64,000 nucleotides of DNA from Marinobacter nanhaiticus D15-8W. GTDB lineage: Bacteria; Pseudomonadota; Gammaproteobacteria; Pseudomonadales; Oleiphilaceae. Position numbers and translations under genes: made by a program. This document shows, one piece after another, positions 27,606 through 36,790 of the stretch (position 1 is its first letter; each line of letters starts with the position of its first letter). The notes under the pieces are model-generated. The model was not told where the DNA came from. It worked only from the letters and a program-made list of their open reading frames with translations, and did not search any database. Where the stretch lies: positions 1,736,001-1,800,000 of the forward strand of contig NZ_AP028878.1 of assembly GCF_036511935.1 (NCBI RefSeq), written 5' to 3'.

Positions 27606-30600
27606 ATGATGTTCAAACGGTTTTCCGTGGCTGTCTGGCTGATGCTGGTGGCCTCTATTTTGCCGGCAACGGGGTTTGCCAGTCACTTTCGTGGCGGGTC
27701 ACTGACCTGGCAAGCCTTGGATCTGGATGGCGACGGTCAGAGAAACGACATTCAGGTTACCGTGAAGACGGCATGGCGACTGAACGCTGCGGATAGCCCG
27801 GTTCTGAATGCTCAGCCATCCTTGAACTTCACGCCGGTGGGAAATGCAAACTTGACACAACTGAGTCAGGGCACTGATCCCGACGGCCAGTACGAGTTGA
27901 GTACGCAAATATTCCAAGCTAAAGATCTCGACCTAAGCACGACTTACAATCTCTATTACTCCTCGTGCTGCCGCATAAGCAACCTGGTCAATAACGCCGA
28001 TGGCACATGGAAGATCCAGACCACGGTAAACCTCGCCGACGGCAACCTTGCGCCCAAGATCGACTTGCCGATCATTTTCGAGGTTCCCCAGCTCAAACAG
28101 GATGACTCGACGCTGGTCAACTGGACGTTCAATACCGGTTCAACGGATCCGAACGCCGACAAGCTCAAGTTCCGTCTGGCGAATCTCGATGAGCTTGGCG
28201 GTGGCAGTTCCGTGCAGCCTCCGGGGTTTTCCATCAACCCCAACACAGGCGTCATAACCTGGACCGATTCCGGCAACCTGACCCCAGGCCTGTATAGCGC
28301 CGGCGTGGTTGCCGAAGATCTCGACGCCAATGGTTTGATCAAGTCGAAGTCCCATATTGACTTCATCCTCTACCTGCAGCCCAAGAAAGCCACCCAGTTC
28401 ACAACGTCCGGCAATGTGCCGGAGACACGTAACATCATTGTCGAGAAGGGCACTACGTACACGTTCGACGTTGCAGGCCAGGCCATTGAGACGACCAGCC
28501 TGGGTAATATTCAGGGTGCGCTAGTCGAAGAGGCCACAGAAGGACAATTTACCTTCGATCCGACCAACCTGGTGCCCGCAGCCTACCCGATCACGTTCGA
28601 AATCCGTGATACGACAAATACCTTCACCAAGAACTACCTGATCCTCAACTTCATCGTGCCTGATCCCGATGCGCCGAAAATCGTCAATCTTGAGGCAGAC
28701 CGGACCGTCTACGCTGATGCGAACTACCAGCTTGTCGATCAGAACCTCGATGCCGTGGTCACTGATGCCAACAGCGTTGACCTCGACGGTGGTGTGCTGA
28801 AGCTCAATGTCACGTTCACGGATGGCCTGCAGGAAAACCTGGGCGTCCAGAGCGTCGGGACAGGCGCTGGCCAGATCAGCCGTACGGGTGATGATATCTT
28901 CTACGAAGGTAACTTGATCGGTACCGTCGATAGCAGCGACAACGGTGTCGGACGTGCCCTCAAGATTCACCTCAAGGGCCCCGACTCAACGCCCGCAGCC
29001 CTGACTGCGCTTGTCCGCAACCTGACTTATCAGGATACGTTCTCCCTGCGCGCCCCGGGGGACCGCAACCTGTCACTCTTCATCATGGATGGAGAAGGTA
29101 AGAGCAACGCCTACAACTTCTTCGTCAATGTGCAGGACCATCCTTCACGTCCGGCCAGCGGTGGGCCCGTCGAGTCTGCCAATGCGATCACCATTACCGA
29201 GGGTGGCTCCGTTGCCCTGGGCACGGAAGATATCAACTTCTCTGATCCCGATTCAGGCCGCCACGAGATCGTCCTGACGGTCTCTGATGTCGTCCATGGT
29301 CAGTTCGAGATGTCCGGCATCCCTGGCACAGCGGTCACAAGCTTTACCCAGGAGCAGGTCGACCTGGGACAAGTGACCTTCGTTCACGACGGGAGTGAAA
29401 TTGCACCGTCCTACAAGGTTGCCGCGACGGATGGCACCGAAACGACGCTGCCCTCTGCCGGCCTGGTAAGCTTCACCAACGTGAATGATATCCCGGTCAT
29501 GACAGGTGTCCCCGCCACATCGCTGGCACTGGGTTCCAGCTATCGCTTCCAGCCCATAACCGCAGACGGTGACGTTGGTGAGACCCTGACGTACAGCATC
29601 GTCAACCTGCCAGGCTGGGCCTCTTTCGATGCTTCGACCGGTGAGCTTGCGGGTACTCCTGCCAGCGCCGATCTCGGTACCTATGGCAACATCACGATTA
29701 CCGTCACCGATAGCGTCGGTGCCTCCGATAGCATCGGGCCGTTTGCGATCTGGGTGTATACCGACAGCGACGGCGACGGCGTTCCTGACAGTCAGGAAAC
29801 CAGCGATGGTACCGACCCGAATGATGACGGTGACTACAAGGATAGCGATGCGGATGGTGTGCCTGACTACGTGGAAACGAAGGACGGTACCAACCCCTCC
29901 GATCCAAAGTCATTCAAGGATAGCGATGGCGATGACGTGCCCGACTACATCGAGGAACAGTGGGGCTCTGACCCGAACGATCCGCGTAACTTTACCGATG
30001 GCGACGGTGACGGCGTGCCAGACTATATCGAGGTGGTCGAAGGTACCGATCCGGATGTAAAAACCAACTTCCCGGATACGGACGGCGACGGCGTACCGGA
30101 CTATTACGAAGTTCATAACGACGGCACAGATCCGGGCGATGTCAATAGCGTGCGCGATGCAAATGGCAATGGTCAGCCGGACTATGTCGAGAAAGTCCAG
30201 GGCGACACGACGCCCCCGCAGGTAACGGCACCTCCGGCGGTCACCGTGAATGCAACCGGGCTGTACACCAAGATCACCCGGGCCCAGCTCGAGTCCCTGG
30301 GTGTGGCCTCTGCATCAGACAGCCGGGACGGCGCCAGTTGCTGTTCGCCCTACCCGAAGTCACTGGTCGATAACGAGCCGTTCTTCGCCCCGGGCAAGCA
30401 CAGGATCGTCTGGGCGGCCACGGATGACAGTGGAAACGTCGGCACGGCAGAACAGGTGCTGAACGTGAAACCGTTGATCAGCCTGAGCAAGGACCAGACA
30501 GTCCCCGAAGGTGCGATCGCAACGATCAAAGTCGTGCTCAATGGTCCGGCGCCGTCCTATCCGGTCGAGGTGCCCTATACAGTCGCGGGTAATGCCGAGA

Positions 30601-32516
30601 ATCCGTCCGACCATAACCTGGTGAGCGGAAAGGTGGTCATCAACGCTGGCTTGCAGGCACTGATCAAAGTCGATGTGCGCAAGGACGGCATCCCGGAAGC
30701 TGATGAGAACCTTATCTTAACGCTGGGCAAGGACGTGAATCGTAGCCCGTCGTTCCGGCATGTGATGACGATCAGCGAGAGGAACATTGAGCCTCACGTC
30801 AGTCTGTCTGTCGTGCAGGACGGTGAGAATCGTATGCAATTGCTGCGCGATGGGGGGCCGGTCATGGTGAAAGCCACGGTGACAGACAGCAACCTGGCCG
30901 ATTCGCATACCTATAGCTGGGACACCGGTTACCTCATCGATGGTGACAGCAGCAATATGACGGTGACGCTGGATCCGAGCGTTATGGAGAGCGGCCAGGC
31001 GTATCCGGTCAAACTCTCCGTGAGCGATGACGGCATTCCTTCGCTGAGCAGCTCCGCGACGGTCTATCTACAGATTGTGGAAGCTTTGCCGACACTCTCA
31101 GCAACGACGGACAGTGACGGCGATGGCATCGCCGATGCCGACGAAGGTTATGGTGATGCGGATCAGGATGGCATTCCGGATTATCTGGATAGCCAGTTGA
31201 ACGCCTGCAGTGTGGTAGCTGAGGAAGCCAAGGACTATCAGCGTTACCTGATGGAAAGTGACCCGGGTAGCTGTCTCAAGCTGGGCGTTTATTCCCGCTT
31301 CGCAATGAACGGCGGCAGTCACTTGGTCGCTGGCCACGATATCGGCGCCCTGAGCGTGACCAGGCTGCCCGAAGATAGTGCCGCGACCAACGTGGGTGGC
31401 GTCTTCGACTTCATGGTCGAGGATCTGGCACGCCCCGGCGACAGCGTCCGTGTGGTGGTCCCGCAGCGTGCGGCCATTCCGGAGAATGCGATTTATCGCA
31501 AGTACAACGCCGTTGGTGGATGGATGGACTTCCGTGAGGATAGCAAGAACAACGTCAAATCGGCCGCTGGCGAGCCGGGCTTCTGCCCGACAGCCGGAAG
31601 TGACGCCTACACCGATGGGTTGAAGGCGGGCCATTGGTGTGTGCAGCTGACGATTGAAGACGGTGGCCCGAATGACGACGACGGTGAGGTCAACGGTACG
31701 GTAGTCGATCCGGGCGGTGTCGCCGTCATCAGTGGGCTCAACAATAGTGGCACGCTGAAGACGTCCGGCGGTGGTGGTGCCTTTGGCCCCTTCACGCTGC
31801 TTGTTCTGATGGCTGGCGGTGTCCTGGTCCGTGCGGCGCGTCAGCGCGCCGCCGGCGGGGCGCAGCTGCTGGGTTCGGTCGTCGCGGTGGGCCTGGCGTT
31901 TTCAGCCGTCCTGCAATCTCCTGACACCTATGCGTCAGAAGGCAGCAGCGACAAAGCCCCCGTCTATCTCACGGCCAGTCTTGGCTACGCGTATACGGAT
32001 ATCGATGCACGTGAGCTCGAGGGCCGCTTTGCGGACCGTGGTTACCAAGCGAGCGTGATTTCCGAAGACGGCGACCGGCTCGCAGGCATGATCGGTGCCG
32101 GCTACCGCCTGAACGACCAGTTTGCGGTGGAGGTTGCCTATATCGACCTGGGAGACACCGAAGTCCATTTCCAGTCCACGCCGATCAACCGTAAGATCGC
32201 GGAAGTACACCCCGAGTCCGGCCAAGGACCGGCGGCTTCCGTCACTTACCGGTATGGCCTGGGTGAGCGCTGGGGTCTTGGGGCGAGGGTAGGCGTCTTC
32301 TTCTGGGAGGGTGACTATGGTACGTCCCAGGGTGGTGTAGCGGTGGCTGATACCTCGGATGACGGCACCGATCTCTACTACGGTATCGGTGCGGACTACC
32401 GGTATAGCGAGCTGTTGTCACTGCGCACCGAAGTTCAGCGCTTCGAATTCGACAGGGACCCCACCTATTACGTCTCTGCCGGGCTAGACTTTCATTTCCC
32501 ACTGCTGTTTGAGTAA
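27606..32516 (+). CDS. Large calcium-binding surface protein fused to an outer-membrane barrel
   Basis: 1,636 residues from the ATG at 27606 (GGGAG 7 nt upstream); an upstream start at 27501 is rejected. Order: signal peptide (about 1-26); an N-terminal domain beginning HFRGGSLTW; cadherin/Ig-like repeats (about 190-710) with VNDIPVMTG; six thrombospondin type-3 calcium repeats of the D-x-DGDGVPDY type (about 719-860); an HYR-like domain with Cys-Cys (DGASCCSPYPKSL); a Calx-beta-like domain (about 955-1060); an Ig-like segment; one more D-rich pair (DSDGDGIADADE); a 'choice-of-anchor U' type domain (about 1198-1365); then a Gly-rich hydrophobic stretch ending in Arg (GGGGAFGPFTLLVLMAGG, about 1388-1415) like a GlyGly-CTERM sorting signal. 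The frame continues into a second signal-like helix and an OmpA/OmpW-like barrel ending in Phe-Glu. Confidence 0.85.
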   Translation: MMFKRFSVAVWLMLVASILPATGFASHFRGGSLTWQALDLDGDGQRNDIQVTVKTAWRLNAADSPVLNAQPSLNFTPVGNANLTQLSQGTDPDGQYELSTQIFQAKDLDLSTTYNLYYSSCCRISNLVNNADGTWKIQTTVNLADGNLAPKIDLPIIFEVPQLKQDDSTLVNWTFNTGSTDPNADKLKFRLANLDELGGGSSVQPPGFSINPNTGVITWTDSGNLTPGLYSAGVVAEDLDANGLIKSKSHIDFILYLQPKKATQFTTSGNVPETRNIIVEKGTTYTFDVAGQAIETTSLGNIQGALVEEATEGQFTFDPTNLVPAAYPITFEIRDTTNTFTKNYLILNFIVPDPDAPKIVNLEADRTVYADANYQLVDQNLDAVVTDANSVDLDGGVLKLNVTFTDGLQENLGVQSVGTGAGQISRTGDDIFYEGNLIGTVDSSDNGVGRALKIHLKGPDSTPAALTALVRNLTYQDTFSLRAPGDRNLSLFIMDGEGKSNAYNFFVNVQDHPSRPASGGPVESANAITITEGGSVALGTEDINFSDPDSGRHEIVLTVSDVVHGQFEMSGIPGTAVTSFTQEQVDLGQVTFVHDGSEIAPSYKVAATDGTETTLPSAGLVSFTNVNDIPVMTGVPATSLALGSSYRFQPITADGDVGETLTYSIVNLPGWASFDASTGELAGTPASADLGTYGNITITVTDSVGASDSIGPFAIWVYTDSDGDGVPDSQETSDGTDPNDDGDYKDSDADGVPDYVETKDGTNPSDPKSFKDSDGDDVPDYIEEQWGSDPNDPRNFTDGDGDGVPDYIEVVEGTDPDVKTNFPDTDGDGVPDYYEVHNDGTDPGDVNSVRDANGNGQPDYVEKVQGDTTPPQVTAPPAVTVNATGLYTKITRAQLESLGVASASDSRDGASCCSPYPKSLVDNEPFFAPGKHRIVWAATDDSGNVGTAEQVLNVKPLISLSKDQTVPEGAIATIKVVLNGPAPSYPVEVPYTVAGNAENPSDHNLVSGKVVINAGLQALIKVDVRKDGIPEADENLILTLGKDVNRSPSFRHVMTISERNIEPHVSLSVVQDGENRMQLLRDGGPVMVKATVTDSNLADSHTYSWDTGYLIDGDSSNMTVTLDPSVMESGQAYPVKLSVSDDGIPSLSSSATVYLQIVEALPTLSATTDSDGDGIADADEGYGDADQDGIPDYLDSQLNACSVVAEEAKDYQRYLMESDPGSCLKLGVYSRFAMNGGSHLVAGHDIGALSVTRLPEDSAATNVGGVFDFMVEDLARPGDSVRVVVPQRAAIPENAIYRKYNAVGGWMDFREDSKNNVKSAAGEPGFCPTAGSDAYTDGLKAGHWCVQLTIEDGGPNDDDGEVNGTVVDPGGVAVISGLNNSGTLKTSGGGGAFGPFTLLVLMAGGVLVRAARQRAAGGAQLLGSVVAVGLAFSAVLQSPDTYASEGSSDKAPVYLTASLGYAYTDIDARELEGRFADRGYQASVISEDGDRLAGMIGAGYRLNDQFAVEVAYIDLGDTEVHFQSTPINRKIAEVHPESGQGPAASVTYRYGLGERWGLGARVGVFFWEGDYGTSQGGVAVADTSDDGTDLYYGIGADYRYSELLSLRTEVQRFEFDRDPTYYVSAGLDFHFPLLFE

Positions 32517-32527
32517 ACGAAATAGTC

Positions 32528-32556
32528 AAGGGCCAGCCTATATGGGCTGGCCTTTG
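32528..32556 (+). terminator. Intrinsic terminator after the surface protein gene
   Basis: GGCCAGCC (32531-32538) pairs with GGCTGGCC (32545-32552) around a 6-nt loop, extended by A-A/T-T pairs and followed by TTTG. It sits 12 bp after the stop codon. Confidence 0.8.
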
Positions 32557-32599
32557 TTCACACCTCAACACTCGAATACTTCTTGTAGGAATCAAGACA

Positions 32600-33001
32600 A
32601 TGTCTGGAAGTGTCTGGTTTTCCGCGGCCTTTTCTGCATTTATGCTGGCCGTCTCCGCTCAAGCCCTTGCTCATGGCGGGCATGAGCATGAAGAAGCGCG
32701 GGAGGGGATGAAGGAATTTTCGATCAGGATGGGTATCGATCCGGGTTACACGACTGAGAAATGCATCAACCTGGAAGAGGGTGCGCGGGTGAACTATCGG
32801 TTCGACTCGCAGTACCCTGTGGACTTCAACATCCACGTCCACACCGCGACTGAAACTCTCTATCCAGTCAAACTCGAATCCAAGGCCAATTTCTCATCGA
32901 CGCTCGACGTCGAGAAAAGCCAGGAATACTGCTTTACCTGGAAGTCGGGGACACGTACAGAGCAGGAATGGTTCTTCGAATTTGCCTACACCCTCGACTA
33001 G
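32600..33001 (+). CDS. Small secreted His-rich protein of unknown function
   Basis: 133 residues. A signal peptide (SAAFSAFMLAVSAQALA) is followed by a mature N-terminus AHGGHEHEEARE with four His and many Glu, then a compact beta-rich domain with two Cys (KCINLEEG and EYCFTWKSG) that could form a disulfide. INIHVHTATETLYP-like segments give more His. I do not recognise the family. It lies after the surface protein but beyond a terminator, so it is probably separately transcribed. Periplasmic metal binding is a guess from the His content. Confidence 0.65.
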   Translation: MSGSVWFSAAFSAFMLAVSAQALAHGGHEHEEAREGMKEFSIRMGIDPGYTTEKCINLEEGARVNYRFDSQYPVDFNIHVHTATETLYPVKLESKANFSSTLDVEKSQEYCFTWKSGTRTEQEWFFEFAYTLD

Positions 33002-33225
33002 AGCTCTTCCCGACCCAGGTACGATCCGTTTGACGGTGGTGGATGGACCGACGCATAGCTGATCCATCCGCGAATACCCCCGCTTTCCCGCCTGTTTTTA
33101 TCAAATTTCCTGCCCGAAGTTGTCATGGCAATCCGATACGCCGGGGCCCACACTGAATCCATGAGCAACGTTTCCGTCAACGACGAGAGACGACCTGATT
33201 TTCTGGTAGACAACAGGAAAACGCG
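33002..33225. other. Promoter region of the SDR/acyl-CoA dehydrogenase/thiolase operon
   Basis: 224 bp upstream of the SDR gene. Apart from the candidate operator at 33099-33126 I see no gene or terminator. Confidence 0.5.
33099..33126 (+). promoter_or_regulatory. Candidate AraC-type operator upstream of the SDR operon
   Basis: 28-nt site whose last 16 nt are TGCCCGAAGTTGTCAT. It matches 37943-37970 upstream of the AraC-family gene at 22 of 28 positions, including 15 of the last 16. It lies 100-127 nt before the SDR start codon, a position suited to activation. Confidence 0.55.
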
Positions 33226-33987
33226 ATGGATTTTAAAGATATACCCGCAATCGTAACCGGTGGTGCTTCGGGCCTTGGCGAGGGTGCAGCCCGGGCGCTG
33301 GCGGCCGAAGGTTGCAAGGTGGCGATCCTGGATTTGCAGGCAGAGCGCGGCGACGCCGTGGCCAAAGAGATCGGCGGTATCTTCGTGGAATGCGATGTGT
33401 CTTCGGCTGAGAGTGCTGAAGCGGCGCTTCAGAAAGCCCGTGAAGCCCACGGTCCCTGCGGTATCGCGGTTAACTGCGCGGGCATCGCCCCGGCCGCGAA
33501 GATTGTCGGCAAGGAAGGGCCCATGCCGCTGGAGGACTTCAATAAGGTTATCCAGGTCAACCTGGTAGGCACCTTCAACATCATGCGCCTGGCAGCGGCA
33601 CAGATGGCCGGGCGTGAACCGAATGCCGATGGCGAACGGGGTGTGATCATTTCCACCGCATCAGTAGCAGCCTATGAAGGCCAGATCGGTCAGGTCGCCT
33701 ACAGCGCCTCCAAGGGCGGGGTGGTTTCCATGACGCTCCAGGCCGCGCGCGAACTGGCCCGGAGCGGAATCCGTGTGAACACCATCGCGCCGGGTATCTT
33801 CATGACGCCGATGATGGCGGCCATGCCCGAGAACGTGCAGGAAAGCCTCGCCGCCACGCTGCCGTTCCCCCAGCGTCTGGGCAAGCCGGAAGAGTTCGGC
33901 ATGATGGTGGAGCAGATGGTGAAGAATCCGATCCTGAACGGCGAAGTCGTCCGTCTGGATTGTGCGCTGCGCATGGCGCCGAAATAA
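33226..33987 (+). CDS. SDR-family 3-hydroxyacyl-CoA dehydrogenase (HSD17B10-like)
   Basis: 253-residue NAD-dependent short-chain dehydrogenase. The cofactor motif is TGGASGLGEG, NCAGIAP follows, and the catalytic Ser-Tyr-Lys is in STASVAAYEGQIGQVAYSASKGG. The C-terminal SGIRVNTIAPGIFMTPMMA and the overall pattern fit 3-hydroxyacyl-CoA / 2-methyl-3-hydroxybutyryl-CoA dehydrogenases, and the neighbours (acyl-CoA dehydrogenase and thiolase) fit this role in beta-oxidation or branched-chain acyl-CoA breakdown. Asp in AILDLQAERG favours NAD over NADP. First gene of a three-gene operon. Confidence 0.85.
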   Translation: MDFKDIPAIVTGGASGLGEGAARALAAEGCKVAILDLQAERGDAVAKEIGGIFVECDVSSAESAEAALQKAREAHGPCGIAVNCAGIAPAAKIVGKEGPMPLEDFNKVIQVNLVGTFNIMRLAAAQMAGREPNADGERGVIISTASVAAYEGQIGQVAYSASKGGVVSMTLQAARELARSGIRVNTIAPGIFMTPMMAAMPENVQESLAATLPFPQRLGKPEEFGMMVEQMVKNPILNGEVVRLDCALRMAPK

Positions 33988-34008
33988 CCGGGCTCAGGAG
34001 GCATTGTT

Positions 34009-35157
34009 ATGAACAACAGGCGAGAACCCGAAGAGCGCGCCATGTTCCGCGACATGGTGGTGAAGGTCCTGGAAAGCCAGGTCAAACCGCACTATGAGGA
34101 ATGGGACGAAGCCGGCATCGTACCGCGCCAGCTCTGGCGCACCTTTGGCGAAGCCGGAATGCTCTGTGTGGATGTGCCGGAGGACTTCGGCGGCGTCGGT
34201 GTGCCGTTTGATTATTCCATTGTGGTCGGTGCCGAATTGGCCCGCATGGGTTTCGGCGCGCTGGCGACCAACGTGATGGTCCATTCCGATATCGTTGCGC
34301 CTTATCTCACAAACCTCGCCAATGACGAGCAGAAGCAGCGGTGGCTGCCGAAAATGGTGAGTGGCGAAGCGGTCGGCGCCATTGCCATGACCGAGCCCGG
34401 CGCAGGGAGTGACCTGCAGGCGATGCGTACCAGCGCCAAGCGTGATGGCAATGACTATGTATTGAACGGCTCCAAGACGTTCATCACCAACGGCCAACAT
34501 GCCGACATGGTGATCGTCGCCGCCAAGACCGACCCTGCAGCCGGTGCCAAGGGCATCAGTCTGTTCCTCGTCGATACGTCGCTGCCGGGTTTCAGTCGCG
34601 GCCGCAACCTGGACAAGATCGGCCAGCATTGCGGCGATACCTCCGAACTGTTCTTCGAGGATCTGCGGGTACCGGCTTCGGCGCTATTGGGTGAAGAAGG
34701 CAAAGGCTTCGTCTACCTGATGACCGAACTGCCCCGGGAGCGACTGGTGATCGGCGCCCTGGGCTGTGCCGCTGCTCGTGGTGCGCTCGACCTGACCATC
34801 GCCTACGCCGACGAACGGGAGCTTTTCGGGCAAAAGCTCAAGCAGTTGCAGAACACCCGTTTCCGCATCGCCGAAATGGAATCCGACTACCGGATCAACC
34901 AGGCGTTCATCAACGAATGTATTGACCTGTACAGCGACGGCGAGCTGGATGCGGCCACCGCGTCCATGGCCAAGTACAGCGCCACCGAGATGCAGTGCCG
35001 GGTGGCGGACGGCTGCCTGCAGTTGTTCGGCGGCTATGGTTACACCACCGAATACCCGATTTCCCGTGCCTTCACGGATGCCCGCGTCCAGCGGATCTAT
35101 GGAGGCACGTCGGAAGTCATGAAGGAAGTGATCGCCCGCTCCATCCTGGGTAAGTGA
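34009..35157 (+). CDS. Long-chain-type acyl-CoA dehydrogenase
   Basis: 382-residue FAD-dependent dehydrogenase that introduces the trans-2 double bond of an acyl-CoA. FAD- and substrate-binding motifs are AIAMTEPGAGSDLQAM and NGSKTFITNGQHAD. The C-terminal motif reads IYGGTSEVMKEVIARSIL, with Gly where medium-chain enzymes carry the catalytic Glu; as in long-chain and isovaleryl enzymes the base is probably the Glu in TELPRERLVIG. It starts 21 bp after the SDR gene with AGGAGG and is followed 30 bp later by the thiolase, completing a beta-oxidation operon. The chain length or branching of its substrate is not certain. Confidence 0.88.
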   Translation: MNNRREPEERAMFRDMVVKVLESQVKPHYEEWDEAGIVPRQLWRTFGEAGMLCVDVPEDFGGVGVPFDYSIVVGAELARMGFGALATNVMVHSDIVAPYLTNLANDEQKQRWLPKMVSGEAVGAIAMTEPGAGSDLQAMRTSAKRDGNDYVLNGSKTFITNGQHADMVIVAAKTDPAAGAKGISLFLVDTSLPGFSRGRNLDKIGQHCGDTSELFFEDLRVPASALLGEEGKGFVYLMTELPRERLVIGALGCAAARGALDLTIAYADERELFGQKLKQLQNTRFRIAEMESDYRINQAFINECIDLYSDGELDAATASMAKYSATEMQCRVADGCLQLFGGYGYTTEYPISRAFTDARVQRIYGGTSEVMKEVIARSILGK

Positions 35158-35187
35158 GTGGGCCAGCCAGACGATTGAGGTGAAGCT

Positions 35188-36369
35188 ATGTCAGATATCG
35201 ATGTTGTGATTGCCGGTGGCGCCCGCACGCCGATGGGCGGAATGATGGGCGCCCTGAGCAGTGTTCGCTCGCCGGAATTGGGCGCGATTTCCATCAAGGC
35301 GGCTATTGAGCGGGCCAGGCTCACGCCTGCGGATGTCAACGAAGTGGTCATGGGCTGCGTGCTCCCGGCCGGCCTGGGACAGGCGCCGGCACGGCAGGCC
35401 TCGCGAGCGGCGGGCATTCCCGACAGTTCGGGCTGTACCACGGTCAACAAAATGTGCGGCTCCGGTATGCAGGCGGTGATTATGGCTCACGACCAGATCA
35501 AGGCCGGTACCAACCGCATCATGATTGCCGGTGGTATGGAGAACATGAGTCAGGCGCCGTACTTGTTGCCCAAGGTGCGCCAGGGTCTGCGCATGGGACA
35601 CGGCCAGGTGCTGGATTCCATGTTCCTGGATGGCCTGGAGGACGCCTATGAGGGTGGCCTGATGGGTGTTTTCGCCCAGCGCGTGGCGGACGAGTACAAG
35701 ATCAGCCGCGAAGCCATGGACAGCTACGCTATCGAATCCCTGCGGCGCTCGCTGGCAGCTGCCGAGGGCGGTGACTTCGGTGATGAGATCGTGCCGGTTC
35801 CCGTGAAAGGCCGCCACGGCGAAACCCTGGTCGAAATCGACGAACAGCCCGGCAAGGCCAACCCGGACAAGATCCCGACCCTGAAGCCGGCGTTTGCCAA
35901 AGAAGGTAGTGTGACCGCGGCGAATGCCAGTTCCATCAGCGACGGCGCTTCAGCCCTGGTCCTCGCCAATGCCGATGAAGTCAGCCAGCGTGGCCTGCAA
36001 CCGCTGGCCCGCATCGTGGCCCATTCCACCCATGCCCGGTTGCCGTCGGAATTCACCCTGGCGCCGATCGGGGCGATCCAGAAAGTGCTGGATAAAGCGG
36101 GCTGGACCAAGGACGACGTGGATCTGTTTGAGGTTAACGAGGCGTTTGCCGTAGTGGCGCTGCTGGCGATCAACGAGCTGGGGCTGGATCACGATAAGGT
36201 GAATGTCTTCGGTGGGGCCTGTGCGTTGGGTCATCCCATTGGGTCGTCCGGCTCACGAATCATCGTGACGCTGATCAACGCCCTGAAGCGTCGTGGGCTC
36301 AAGCGCGGTGTAGCTTCGCTATGTATTGGTGGGGGGGAAGGTACAGCTGTTGCGATTGAGCTTCTCTGA
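35188..36369 (+). CDS. Acetyl-CoA acetyltransferase (thiolase)
   Basis: 393 residues, the usual thiolase length. The nucleophilic Cys is in VNKMCGSGMQAV, and the second Cys/His site in NVFGGACALGHPIGSSGSRI; the C-terminal base Cys is in SLCIGGGEGTAVAIEL. VNEAFAVVAL is also typical. The enzyme cleaves 3-ketoacyl-CoA or condenses acetyl-CoA; its place after the acyl-CoA dehydrogenase favours degradation. Last gene of the operon; an intrinsic terminator lies 46 bp after the stop, inside a palindromic repeat. Confidence 0.9.
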   Translation: MSDIDVVIAGGARTPMGGMMGALSSVRSPELGAISIKAAIERARLTPADVNEVVMGCVLPAGLGQAPARQASRAAGIPDSSGCTTVNKMCGSGMQAVIMAHDQIKAGTNRIMIAGGMENMSQAPYLLPKVRQGLRMGHGQVLDSMFLDGLEDAYEGGLMGVFAQRVADEYKISREAMDSYAIESLRRSLAAAEGGDFGDEIVPVPVKGRHGETLVEIDEQPGKANPDKIPTLKPAFAKEGSVTAANASSISDGASALVLANADEVSQRGLQPLARIVAHSTHARLPSEFTLAPIGAIQKVLDKAGWTKDDVDLFEVNEAFAVVALLAINELGLDHDKVNVFGGACALGHPIGSSGSRIIVTLINALKRRGLKRGVASLCIGGGEGTAVAIELL

Positions 36370-36392
36370 AGCCTGCAGATTGCTCTAGGCAA

Positions 36393-36492
36393 TGTAGCCG
36401 ACGCTTCAGCTTCGGAGGGGCCGACAGGCCCCTTTTTGTGCTTTAGGACACCGGGCGCCTGCGGCGCCTCAGAAGCTGAAGCTTCTGCTACA
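36393..36492. repeat. Palindromic repeat, copy A
   Basis: 100 bp bounded by TGTAGCCGACGCTTCAGC and its near-complement ending GCTACA. Inside are two smaller hairpins: AGGGGCC/GGCCCCT and GGCGCC-TGC-GGCGCC, giving a cloverleaf shape. One of seven copies in the window (36393-36906 and 56857-57549). Resembles the REP/BIME class of extragenic palindromes. Confidence 0.8.
36416..36437 (+). terminator. Intrinsic terminator of the SDR/acyl-CoA dehydrogenase/thiolase operon
   Basis: Stem AGGGGCC / GGCCCCT with a GACA loop, followed by a run of five T. It lies inside palindromic repeat copy A, 46 bp after the thiolase stop. The repeat seems to have supplied the terminator. Confidence 0.8.
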
Positions 36493-36512
36493 TGCTCGAG
36501 TTGTCTGGAAAG

Positions 36513-36770
36513 TGTAGCCGACGCTTAGCTTCGGAGCCGCCCGTCGGGCTGCCTGGCGGGCAGGGGAAGGGACGGCCCTCTACACCGGGCGCCTGCGGCG
36601 CCTCAGAAGCTGAAGAGGGTGTTGCAAAACTACTGCGCTCGGCCATGCGGCGTTGGAAATTCCCTCAAAATGCTCATTTACGACCAGTAAACTGCGCTTT
36701 TTCGAGAATTTCCGCCTTGCCTGGCCTTCGCTCGCGACGTTTTGCAACACCCTCTGAAGCTTCTGCTACA
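36513..36770. repeat. Palindromic repeat, copy B, interrupted
   Basis: Same family as copy A, with ends TGTAGCCGACGC and TTCTGCTACA, but split by a 142-bp insertion at 36614-36755. Without the insertion it would be about 114 bp. It is separated from copy A by a 20-bp linker (TGCTCGAGTTGTCTGGAAAG) that recurs in nearly the same form before copy C. Confidence 0.8.
36614..36755. mobile_element. 142-bp MITE-like element inserted in a palindromic repeat
   Basis: Ends are perfect 17-bp inverted repeats (AGAGGGTGTTGCAAAAC and its complement), flanked by a 2-bp GA duplication (36612-36613, 36756-36757). The interior is also palindromic: GGAAATTC near 36655 with GAATTTCC near 36707, around a central TTTAC-gacca-GTAAA. 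No coding capacity. Removing it with one GA restores a sequence identical to copy A at this point, which supports insertion. Confidence 0.75.
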
Positions 36771-36790
36771 CGCTCGAGTTGCCTGGAAAA

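Noticed and set aside
36614..36755. Integron attC site or small RNA gene
   Set aside because: The 17-bp perfect ends and 2-bp duplication fit a transposed element; no attC core sites and no promoter were seen.
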